This document shows, piece by piece, positions 14,190 to 21,785 of a DNA stretch of 28,330 bases. The notes under the pieces are model-generated. The model was not told the origin of the DNA. It searched no databases and worked only from the letters and a program-made list of their open reading frames with translations. The DNA comes from JACDAN01 sp035535195. Lineage in GTDB: Bacteria; Actinomycetota; Thermoleophilia; Gaiellales; Gaiellaceae. The stretch's first letter is position 1. Each line of letters begins with the position of its first letter. The stretch is from positions 1-28,330 of the forward strand of contig DATLQK010000085.1 of assembly GCA_035535195.1 (NCBI GenBank). Direction: 5' to 3'. The position numbers and the translations under genes are program-made.

Positions 14190-14943
14190 CGACGCGCTCA
14201 AGAACCGCGAGGTCTGGACGAGGGCCAACGCGGAGTACACGGACCGGAAGGCGCGGGAGTCCTGGGCGAAGGACGAGATCGACTGGGGCATGTTCTCCGG
14301 CTTCGAGTCGGAGATCGGCGCGCTCGGTGAGGTCGCCGGGAAGGACGTGATCGAGCTCGGGTGCGGAACGGCGTACTTCGGCGCCGGGCTCGCGAAGCGC
14401 GGCGCCCGCGTAACGGGGATCGACGTCACGCCGGCGCAGCTCGAAACAGCGCGCCGGATGAGCGCGGAGTTCGACCTTCCAATGACGCTCGTCGAGGCGA
14501 GCGCGGAGGACGTCCCGCTGCCGGATGCGAGCTTCGACCTCGCCGTCTCCGAGTACGGCGCGTCGATCTGGTGCGACCCGGAGCTTTGGATCGCCGAGGC
14601 GGCGCGGCTGGTCCGGTCAGGCGGTCGGCTGGCCTTCCTCTGCAACTCGACGCTCTCGATCCTCTGCTCGCCCGACGAGGGGAAGGTCGAGGAGCGACTG
14701 CACCGCGGCCACGCGGACCTCGGCCGCATCGAGTGGCCCGGCGAGGACGAGGGAGTCAACTACCACCTCGCGCACGGGGAGCTGATCCGGATCCTGACCA
14801 CGAACGGGTTCGAAGTGCTCGCGCTGCACGAGCGGCTTGCGCCCGCGTCCACGTCGGACCACGAGTACTACGACTTCGTCCCGGCGCAGTGGGCCGCCTG
14901 CTGGCCCGCCGAGGAGATCTGGGTCGCGCGCAAGGCCGCGTGA
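14176..14943 (+). CDS. Class I SAM-dependent methyltransferase
   Basis: A 255-residue methyltransferase of the Methyltransf_11 type. The SAM-binding motif I is VIELGCGTAYFGAGLA, followed by ARVTGIDVTPAQL (motif II acid), EDVPLPDASFDLAVSEYG (motif IV region) and LVRSGGRLAFL. The C-terminal part is rich in aromatic residues and acids and has no specific signature. ATG 14176 is chosen because the family-like sequence begins there (MTHADDALKNREVW) and because it overlaps ndk by 14 bases. The stop overlaps the maf GTG (GTGA). The acceptor substrate is unknown; it is inserted into an otherwise conserved ndk-maf-mre order. Confidence 0.9.
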   Translation: MTHADDALKNREVWTRANAEYTDRKARESWAKDEIDWGMFSGFESEIGALGEVAGKDVIELGCGTAYFGAGLAKRGARVTGIDVTPAQLETARRMSAEFDLPMTLVEASAEDVPLPDASFDLAVSEYGASIWCDPELWIAEAARLVRSGGRLAFLCNSTLSILCSPDEGKVEERLHRGHADLGRIEWPGEDEGVNYHLAHGELIRILTTNGFEVLALHERLAPASTSDHEYYDFVPAQWAACWPAEEIWVARKAA

Positions 14944-15506
14944 GCGCCCCGCCCGCGCCGCCGATCATTCTCGCCTCGCGGTCGCCGCAGCGCACGGCCA
15001 TCCTCACCCAGCTCGGCGTCCCGCACTTGGTCGTCGTGCCGGGCTACGAGGAGCGTGGGGAGGACCCGGTCGAGCACGCGGCCGGCAAGGCGCGGTCGGT
15101 GGAGGGCGGCGAGCGGCCGGTGCTCGGCGTCGACACCGTCGTCGTCTGCGACGGCGCGGTGCTGGGAAAGCCTCAGAACGCCGCCGAGGCCGAGCAGATG
15201 CTCGAGACGCTCGGCGGGAAGACGCACGAGGTCGTCTCCGGCCTCTGCTTCCGCACGCCGGCCTGGGAGGAGCTGCACTCGGAGACGACGGGGGTGACCT
15301 TCCGCCCGCTGACCGCCCGCGACATCGCGACCTACCTCCGGGCCGAGGAGTGGCAGGAGCGCGCCGGCGCGTACGCGATCCAGGGCCTGGGCGCCGGCCT
15401 GGTCGAGCGGATCGAGGGTGACTACCTCAACGTCGTCGGCTTGCCGGGGTCGCTCCTAATCCGCTTGCTTGCAGCGCGTTTCGCCGGAAGCTACGGATAC
15501 GGCTAG
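14940..15506 (+). CDS. maf: Maf-family nucleoside triphosphate pyrophosphatase
   Basis: A 188-residue Maf/HAM1-fold enzyme that hydrolyses non-canonical or specific nucleoside triphosphates to monophosphates. The N-terminal signature ILASRSPQR and catalytic Asp65 in VLGVDTVV are present, as are GKPQN, GGKTHEVVSGLC and YAIQGLG, ending in EGDYLNVVGLP. The GTG start overlaps the methyltransferase stop by 4 bases. Maf is commonly next to mreB or rod-shape genes, as here, and has been linked to septum control. Substrate subtype (dTTP/UTP or m7GTP) is not assigned. Confidence 0.95.
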   Translation: MSAPPAPPIILASRSPQRTAILTQLGVPHLVVVPGYEERGEDPVEHAAGKARSVEGGERPVLGVDTVVVCDGAVLGKPQNAAEAEQMLETLGGKTHEVVSGLCFRTPAWEELHSETTGVTFRPLTARDIATYLRAEEWQERAGAYAIQGLGAGLVERIEGDYLNVVGLPGSLLIRLLAARFAGSYGYG

Positions 15507-15507
15507 C

Positions 15508-15513
15508 TAGACT
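15508..15513 (+). promoter_or_regulatory. Putative -10 element (TAGACT) of mreB
   Basis: TAGACT begins one base after the maf stop and ends 13 bases before the mreB ATG. The GGGAG next to the ATG is too close to be a good Shine-Dalgarno. Confidence 0.4.
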
Positions 15514-15526
15514 CCGGGGCCGGGAG

Positions 15527-16579
<1,053 letters not shown>

Positions 16580-16597
16580 CTTCCCGCTCGAGGGAAG
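16580..16597 (+). terminator. Hairpin between mreB and mreC
   Basis: CTTCCC-GCTCGA-GGGAAG forms a perfect 6-bp stem right after the mreB stop. No T run follows. Together with the promoter-like TACACT downstream it suggests that mreB can be transcribed apart from mreC. Confidence 0.4.
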
Positions 16598-16621
16598 GGG
16601 AATCCTGCCCGACGTCTCTCC

Positions 16622-16627
16622 TACACT
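16622..16627 (+). promoter_or_regulatory. Putative -10 element (TACACT) of mreC
   Basis: TACACT is followed by 8 bases and GTG 16636. The predicted transcription start falls on or next to the GTG, giving a leaderless mreC. Confidence 0.5.
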
Positions 16628-16635
16628 TGTCCTTC

Positions 16636-17586
16636 GTGCCTCGTAACCGCAGCATGCGGCTGGCGGCACTGGGCTCGACGGTGCAGCGGGCCGCCTCCCC
16701 GGCGTATTCCTCGTCGAGGTCGGCGAGCGCCCGCGCGCTCCGCCGCCGAGTGCTCGCCGCCGTGCTCGTGGCGATCTCGCTGATCGTGATCACCGGCTAC
16801 TTCGGCGAGTCGGAGAGCGGGCCGCTCCACGGCGTCCAGGGCGCGGCAGCCACCGTCCTGCGTCCGTTCCAGATCGGCGCCGAGCGCGTCGCGAGGCCAT
16901 TCCAGGACGCCTACGGTTGGGGCGCCGGCTTCGTGCACGCGAAGTCCGAGAACGAGCGCCTCAAAGAGCAGCTGAAGCTGCTGGAGATCCAGGCGGCCCA
17001 GAACATGACCGCCGCGCGCGAGAACCGCGAGCTGCGCAAGGCGCTCCGGTACCGGGCGGGCCCGACGTTCCCGGCCTGCTGCAACCAGGTCGGCGCGGCG
17101 GTGATCTCGAGCGGCGCGACGGAGTTCCAGCAGGAGCTCGTCGTATCGGCCGGCCGGAACGACGGGATCCGCCTCTACGACCCCGTGGTCGACAGCTCCG
17201 GCTATCTCGTCGGAAACGTCACCAAGACGACGCGCTCGACGGCGCAGGTGACGCTGCTCACCGACTCGAGCTTCGCGGTCTCCGGCTACGACGCCTACAC
17301 CGGGACTTTCGGCCTCGTCAGCCACGGCCAGGGCGCCGGCGAGTCGCTGATCTTCGACCTCGTGCCGAAGGACGAGGTGGTGCGCCGCCGCGACCTGATC
17401 TACACGGCGGGCCGGCGCACCGGGAAGCTCCCGTCGCTCTTCCCCAAGGACATCCCGATCGGGACGGTGACGTCGCGGAGCCAGTCCGACGTCGACATCT
17501 ACCAGTCGGTCCAGATCGCGCCGCTCGCGGACTTCTCGTCGCTGAGCTCCATCTGGATCCTCGTGCCGAAGAGCCGGGGGCGCTGA
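16636..17586 (+). CDS. mreC: Rod-shape determining protein MreC
   Basis: A 316-residue bitopic membrane protein that links MreB to the extracytoplasmic wall enzymes. A basic N-terminal tail precedes one TM helix (about 38-55, LAAVLVAISLIVITGYF), then a coiled coil (SENERLKEQLKLLEIQ...ENRELRKAL) and the two beta-barrel lobes (VVSAGRNDGI, GYLVGNVTKTT, AQVTLLTDSSFAV, VYTAGR-like IYTAGRRTGKLPSLFPKDIPIGTV). GTG 16636 was chosen over TTG 16627 because the -10-like TACACT overlaps the TTG and points at the GTG. An adjacent Cys pair (FPACCNQV) after the coiled coil is unusual and would be extracytoplasmic. mreD follows 1 base after the stop. Confidence 0.95.
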   Translation: MPRNRSMRLAALGSTVQRAASPAYSSSRSASARALRRRVLAAVLVAISLIVITGYFGESESGPLHGVQGAAATVLRPFQIGAERVARPFQDAYGWGAGFVHAKSENERLKEQLKLLEIQAAQNMTAARENRELRKALRYRAGPTFPACCNQVGAAVISSGATEFQQELVVSAGRNDGIRLYDPVVDSSGYLVGNVTKTTRSTAQVTLLTDSSFAVSGYDAYTGTFGLVSHGQGAGESLIFDLVPKDEVVRRRDLIYTAGRRTGKLPSLFPKDIPIGTVTSRSQSDVDIYQSVQIAPLADFSSLSSIWILVPKSRGR

Positions 17587-17587
17587 G

Positions 17588-18112
17588 GTGCTGTCGGACG
17601 TCCTGAAGGCCGGCGTCGTCTTCTTCGCGGCGGTCGTGCTCCAGAGCGCGATCCTCTCGGGGATCGAGCCGGGCGGCGGCTCGGCGGACCTCGTGCTCGT
17701 CACGCTGACGGCGGTCGCGCTCCTCCGTGGCTCGATCTTCGGCGCCGTCGCGGGCTTCTACGCCGGCTTCCTCGTCGACGCCGCCAACCTGCAGACGCTG
17801 GGCACGAGCTCGCTGCTGCTCACGCTCGCCGGCTACTGGATCGGGCGCTACGGCGAGACGACCGGCCGCGACCGGGCCCACGCCCCGCTGCTCGCGATCG
17901 CCGTCGTGACCGTCCTCTACTCGTTCGGCGACCTCGGCATGCACTACCTGCTGGGCGACCCCGTCTCCGTCCGTGCCGGGCTGATCGACGCCCTGCCGGC
18001 GCAGATCGTGCTGAACCTCGTCCTGACCGTGCCGGTGTACGCGCTCTGCCGCCGGATCTTCACGCGGCCTGGCTCGCGGCCGGCGATGGAAGTCGAGTTC
18101 GGGACCAACTAG
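17588..18112 (+). CDS. mreD: Rod-shape determining protein MreD
   Basis: A 174-residue multi-spanning membrane protein of the elongasome. It has about five hydrophobic helices (VVFFAAVVLQSAIL, ADLVLVTLTAVALL, IFGAVAGFYAGFLVDAA, LLAIAVVTVLYSFGDL, IVLNLVLTVPVYALC) and the family pattern GFLVDAANLQTLGTSSLLLTLAGYWIGRYGE. MreD proteins are poorly conserved, so position after mreC is an important part of the call. The GTG start almost abuts the mreC stop. A 166-base structured gap, long for this packed block, separates it from mrdA. Confidence 0.93.
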   Translation: MLSDVLKAGVVFFAAVVLQSAILSGIEPGGGSADLVLVTLTAVALLRGSIFGAVAGFYAGFLVDAANLQTLGTSSLLLTLAGYWIGRYGETTGRDRAHAPLLAIAVVTVLYSFGDLGMHYLLGDPVSVRAGLIDALPAQIVLNLVLTVPVYALCRRIFTRPGSRPAMEVEFGTN

Positions 18113-18158
18113 TGCGCCCCCAGACAATGTCGGCCGCGCTTCTCCCGACTGCAAAGCG

Positions 18159-18223
18159 GCGCCAGCTCGCAGCCTCGGGCCCCACCCATATCTCATCGAT
18201 GTGGGCGCGTCCCGAGTCGGCGC
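18159..18223 (+). ncRNA. Structured leader element upstream of mrdA (unassigned)
   Basis: Within the 166-base gap between mreD and mrdA, three nested helices can be drawn: GCGCC (18159-18163) with GGCGC (18219-18223); CTCGGG (18174-18179) with CCCGAG (18211-18216); and CCCAC (18181-18185) with GTGGG (18201-18205). An internal 10-base one-sided bulge and an apical loop of 15 bases remain unpaired. Additional short stems lie on both sides (around 18132-18160 and 18229-18250). I do not recognise a known riboswitch class. The region has no supported gene. Confidence 0.4.
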
Positions 18224-18278
18224 TCCGGCTTGCTTTTCGAGCGGCAGAAGCACGGCAACATCACCAGGGGGCGCACTG

Positions 18279-20237
18279 ATGGCGACGATCACCCGCATCC
18301 CGCCGAACCGCACGCGCTTCATGCCGCGCACACCCGGCGTCGAGGGCCCGTACCGGATGACGCCGCAGATCGCGCTGCGGCTCGGGGTGCTCGGCGCGAT
18401 CGTCCTCTTCGTCTTCGCCGTGCTCTTCTTCCGGCTTTGGGCGCTGCAGGTGCTCGCAGGCGAGACGTACCTGGCCGCCGCGCAGAACAACCAGCTCCGG
18501 ACGATCCGGATCGAGGCGCCGCGCGGGCCGATCTACGACGACAAGGGTCGCACGATCGTCGGCAACAAGCTCGCGCTCGAAGTTCGTGTGTGGCCAGCGA
18601 GCCTGCCCCGGCGGCAGCGCGCGCGATTCTTCCGCAAGCTCAGCGGCGTCCTGGGCGTCCCGGCCGCCGAGCTGCAGAAGCGCTTCCGCGAGCAGCTGAA
18701 GGCCGACCCGCTGAAGCCGGTCACGCTGGAGGAGGACGTCTCGAAGGACGTCGCCGTCTACCTGCGCGAGCGCCAGCGCGAGTACCCGGGCCTGACGATC
18801 GAGGAGACCTACCTTCGCGACTACCCGCTCGGCTCGCTGGCCGCGCAGCTGCTCGGGCACGTCGGTTCGGTCACGCCCGAGCAGGTGAAGAGCAAGAAGT
18901 TCCTCAGCGGCGACCACGTCGGCCAGAGCGGGATCGAGTCGTCGTTCGACCGCTACCTCCGCGGCCGCGCCGGCCAGGCGGTGCTGCGCGTGGATTCGCT
19001 CGGCCGGCCGCGCGGCCGGCCGCGCTTCAGCGCGTTCTCCGAGATGGGGCTGGCCGTCCGGCTCACTGTCGACGCCGACCTCCAGTACGCGTCGCAGAAG
19101 GCGCTGGCCTACGGGATCCAGGCGGCGCGGAACGATCACCAGTGGGCGGCGGACGGCGGCGCGATCGTCGCCCTTGACCCGCGCACCGGGGCGGTGAAGG
19201 CGATGGCGTCCTCGCCGACCTTCGACCCGCGGATCTACGTCGGCAAGGTCAACCCGCGCAACCTGAAGCCGCTGCTCGACCAGCGGACCGCGAAGGAGCT
19301 GAACTTCCCCGGGCTGAATCGCGCGACCTCGGGCCTCTACCCGCCGGGCTCCACCTGGAAGCCGGTGACAGCGCTTGCCGCGATGCACAACCGGCTGGTC
19401 TCGGCGTACACGCCGCTTTCCTGCACGGGCTCGATGAAGATCGACGGGACGACCTTCAAGAACTGGGACCCCTACGCGAACGAGTCGATGACGCTGACCC
19501 ACGCGCTGGCCGCGTCGTGCGACACGTATTTCTACCAACTGGGTCTCGACTTCTACAACCTCCCCGCCCAGTACGGGAGCCCGTTCCAGGAGTGGGCCGG
19601 CGCCGTCGGCTTCGGCAAGGCGACCGGCTTCGACGTGGGCGGCGAGGAGACCGGTCTGCTCCCGACGCCGCAGTGGCGCCGAAGGACGTTCTCGAGCGAG
19701 ATCGACAAGCTCTGGAAGTCCGGCGACTCGGTCCAGCTGGCGATCGGCCAGAAGGACCTGCTCGTGACGCCGCTCCAGATGGCGCGCTTCTACGCGCTGA
19801 TCGCGAACGGCGGGAGGCTCGTGACGCCGCACGTGGTCTCCAGCGTGGAGCAGGCGGGGAACCGCGGCGCGGTGAAGGCGATCTTCTCGCCGCCGCCGCA
19901 CCAGGTGAACGTCCGGCCCGACGAGCTCCGCGCCGTCCAGGACGGCCTCTACGAGGCGACACACGCCTCCTACGGCACGTCCTCCGGCGTCTTCGGCGCC
20001 TTCCCGGTGCCGATCGCCGGCAAGACCGGCACCGCCGAGAAGAGCGTCAACGGAATCATGTTCGACCAGTCCTGGTGGTGCGGCTACGGCCCGACCTCGA
20101 AGCCCGAGCTCGTCGTCTGCGCGCTGATCGAGAACGGCGGCCACGGCGGGACGGCGGCGGCGCCGGCTGCGCTCAAGGTGTTCGAGAGCTACTTCGGGAA
20201 GCGAGCGACGTTCCAGACCTACGTGCCAAGTGACTGA
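18279..20237 (+). CDS. mrdA: Penicillin-binding protein 2 (MrdA), class B transpeptidase
   Basis: A 652-residue monofunctional D,D-transpeptidase that cross-links peptidoglycan during elongation. A cytoplasmic tail precedes one TM (about 32-53, GVLGAIVLFVFAVLFF), then the pedestal (RIEAPRGPIYDDKGR) and the transpeptidase domain with the SxxK nucleophile Ser358 (STWK 358-361), the SxD motif at 413-415 (SCD, normal for the PBP2 group) and KTG at 582-584. ATG 18279 was selected because AGGGGG lies 7 bases before it and the protein start is normal; an in-frame GTG at 18201 would translate part of the structured leader. It overlaps rodA by 8 bases and forms the classic PBP2-RodA pair. Confidence 0.97.
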   Translation: MATITRIPPNRTRFMPRTPGVEGPYRMTPQIALRLGVLGAIVLFVFAVLFFRLWALQVLAGETYLAAAQNNQLRTIRIEAPRGPIYDDKGRTIVGNKLALEVRVWPASLPRRQRARFFRKLSGVLGVPAAELQKRFREQLKADPLKPVTLEEDVSKDVAVYLRERQREYPGLTIEETYLRDYPLGSLAAQLLGHVGSVTPEQVKSKKFLSGDHVGQSGIESSFDRYLRGRAGQAVLRVDSLGRPRGRPRFSAFSEMGLAVRLTVDADLQYASQKALAYGIQAARNDHQWAADGGAIVALDPRTGAVKAMASSPTFDPRIYVGKVNPRNLKPLLDQRTAKELNFPGLNRATSGLYPPGSTWKPVTALAAMHNRLVSAYTPLSCTGSMKIDGTTFKNWDPYANESMTLTHALAASCDTYFYQLGLDFYNLPAQYGSPFQEWAGAVGFGKATGFDVGGEETGLLPTPQWRRRTFSSEIDKLWKSGDSVQLAIGQKDLLVTPLQMARFYALIANGGRLVTPHVVSSVEQAGNRGAVKAIFSPPPHQVNVRPDELRAVQDGLYEATHASYGTSSGVFGAFPVPIAGKTGTAEKSVNGIMFDQSWWCGYGPTSKPELVVCALIENGGHGGTAAAPAALKVFESYFGKRATFQTYVPSD

Positions 20238-21402
20238 TTACGCAGCCCCACTGAGTCCCCGCGTCCGGCGCCGACGGCGAGAGGCCGTCGGAGCGGTCGC
20301 CTTCCTGCGCCGCCTCGACTGGGTCATGTTCGCGGCGCTCATCGCGCTCGTCGGCTACGGCCTTTGGGCCGTCGACGGCGTGACGCGCCACGACGTCGCC
20401 GGCGATCCGGAGTACTACATCTACCGGCAGCTGGTCTTCGCCGTGATCGGTTCGCTCGGGATGATCGGCGTCCTCTTCGTCGATCCCGAGTACTACCGGC
20501 GCTATCGCAAGGTGCTCTACGCCGGGCTGATCTTCCTGCTCCTCCTCGTGATGGCGATGGGCACCGACGCGCGAGGCTCGACCCGCTGGATCAGCCTCGG
20601 GTTCTTCCAGTTCCAGCCGTCCGAGTTCGGGAAGCTGCTCCTGGCGATCGTGCTGGCCGGCGTGCTCGCGACCCGCGGCAGGCGAATCGGCGAGTGGCGG
20701 ACGGTCGCGGTCGCCGTCGGCGTCGCCGCCTTGCCGACACTGCTCGTCTTCATGCAGCCCGACATCGGGACGGCGCTGGTCTACGGCGCGATCCTCGCCG
20801 CGACGCTCTTCTTCGCGGGCGCGCGCTGGCGGCACCTCGGGATCCTCGCGGCGGTCGCCGTGCTCGTCGGGACGGTCGTCCTCTGGCTCGCGCCCGCGCT
20901 CGGTATCGACATTCTGGCGCCGTACCAGCGGGCGCGGATCACCGCGTTCCTCCATCCGAGCGACAACCCACAGGGCGCCGCCTACAACATCAACCAGTCG
21001 ATCACGGCGGTCGGCTCCGGCGGCTCGACGGGCCGCGGCGTTGCCGGCGCCACGCAGACGAACCTCGACTACCTGCCCGAGCACCATACCGACTTCGTCT
21101 TCGCCTCGATCGCGGAGCAGCGCGGGTTCGTCGGCGCCTCCGTGCTCCTGCTCCTCTACCTGCTGGTGATCTGGCGCGGCGTTCGGGTGATCGCGACCGC
21201 CCGCGACCCGTTCTGCGCCACGGTCGCGGGCGCGATCGTCTTCGCGCTCCTGTTCCAGATCTTCGTCAACGTCGGGATGACGATCGGGATCGCTCCGATC
21301 ACGGGGATCCCGCTCCCGTTCGTGAGCGTCGGCGGCTCCGCGATGGTCACGAACCTGATCGCGATCGGGGTGCTGCAGGCGATCGCGATGCGCCGTCGGT
21401 AG
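20230..21402 (+). CDS. rodA: RodA, SEDS-family peptidoglycan glycosyltransferase
   Basis: A 390-residue polytopic membrane protein that polymerises lipid II into glycan strands together with PBP2. About ten hydrophobic segments are visible. SEDS signatures include GSTRWISLGFFQFQPSEFGKL, MQPDIGTALVYGAI, the loop with YNINQSITAVGSGG, and LPEHHTDFVFASIAEQRGFVGA, and the C-terminal LPFVSVGGSAMVTNLIAIG. The GTG start lies inside mrdA, 8 bases before its end, so translation is probably coupled. The signatures resemble RodA more than FtsW, in agreement with the mre neighbourhood. Confidence 0.97.
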   Translation: MTDYAAPLSPRVRRRRREAVGAVAFLRRLDWVMFAALIALVGYGLWAVDGVTRHDVAGDPEYYIYRQLVFAVIGSLGMIGVLFVDPEYYRRYRKVLYAGLIFLLLLVMAMGTDARGSTRWISLGFFQFQPSEFGKLLLAIVLAGVLATRGRRIGEWRTVAVAVGVAALPTLLVFMQPDIGTALVYGAILAATLFFAGARWRHLGILAAVAVLVGTVVLWLAPALGIDILAPYQRARITAFLHPSDNPQGAAYNINQSITAVGSGGSTGRGVAGATQTNLDYLPEHHTDFVFASIAEQRGFVGASVLLLLYLLVIWRGVRVIATARDPFCATVAGAIVFALLFQIFVNVGMTIGIAPITGIPLPFVSVGGSAMVTNLIAIGVLQAIAMRRR

Positions 21403-21421
21403 CTCCGTCCGGTCCGGGTCC

Positions 21422-21427
21422 TACGAT
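21422..21427 (+). promoter_or_regulatory. Putative -10 element (TACGAT)
   Basis: TACGAT lies 7 bases before the ATG of the 71-residue protein gene, giving a leaderless-looking start. Confidence 0.45.
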
Positions 21428-21434
21428 CCGGGAC

Positions 21435-21650
21435 ATGGACCCGATCGAGGTACCGATGGCTGGGAGACGTGATCCGCACGAGCTCTTGCTGATCGAGGAG
21501 GCCGACGCCTGGTTCGAGTACCTCGCGGCCACGCGGGGCCAGTCGCGCGGCCGGTACTCGGAGGTCGAGCCATGGGCGTGGGCTCGGCTCTCCCAGCGGC
21601 TTCGCGCGATCCGGACGCGCCGAGCGAAGCTCCGGCCGGCGGCCGCCTGA
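21435..21650 (+). CDS. Hypothetical protein (71 aa)
   Basis: A soluble, mostly helical 71-residue protein. It starts MDPIEVPMAGRRDPHELLL, has an aromatic stretch (EADAWFEYLAATRGQ, EVEPWAWARLSQRL) and ends in a basic tail (RAIRTRRAKLRPAAA). I do not recognise a family. The ATG has no Shine-Dalgarno but is preceded by TACGAT with a 7-base gap. It sits alone between rodA and the RNase E/G gene. The basic C-terminus would permit nucleic-acid binding, but that is only a guess. Codon usage looks like that of the neighbours. Confidence 0.7.
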   Translation: MDPIEVPMAGRRDPHELLLIEEADAWFEYLAATRGQSRGRYSEVEPWAWARLSQRLRAIRTRRAKLRPAAA

Positions 21651-21674
21651 GCCGGTTGCCGGAGGGACGACTGC

Positions 21675-21680
21675 TAGCCT
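21675..21680 (+). promoter_or_regulatory. Putative -10 element (TAGCCT) of the RNase E/G gene
   Basis: TAGCCT lies just before a relatively A/T-rich leader of about 100 bases. Transcription starting near 21687 would include the whole stem-loop at 21698-21746. Confidence 0.4.
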
Positions 21681-21697
21681 GAGGGCGAGCTTTATGC

Positions 21698-21746
21698 AAC
21701 TTGCACTGTCCAATTTCGCGCAGCGCGTGACAGGAAACGCCAAGTT
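21698..21746 (+). promoter_or_regulatory. Three-tier stem-loop in the RNase E/G leader
   Basis: Perfect nested helices: AACTTG (21698-21703) with CAAGTT (21741-21746), CTGTC (21706-21710) with GACAG (21729-21733), and CGCG (21717-21720) with CGCG (21724-21727) around a CAG loop. That gives 15 bp in a 49-base element, 27 bases before AAGGAG. It may serve as a self-cleavage or autoregulation site for the encoded ribonuclease. Confidence 0.55.
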
Positions 21747-21785
21747 CGGAAGTCATGCGCGCGCTCATCACCAAGGAGATTTCTC

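Noticed and set aside
18113..18278. Known riboswitch (c-di-GMP, c-di-AMP) in the mrdA leader
   Set aside because: The conserved core sequences of those classes that I know are not present; kept only as an unassigned structured element.
18201..18278. Longer mrdA starting at GTG 18201
   Set aside because: It would translate the structured leader, lacks a ribosome site and adds residues unlike PBP2, while ATG 18279 has AGGGGG upstream.
18261..20144. 627-codon minus-strand frame antisense to mrdA
   Set aside because: Same shadow behaviour; the mrdA frame has all transpeptidase motifs.
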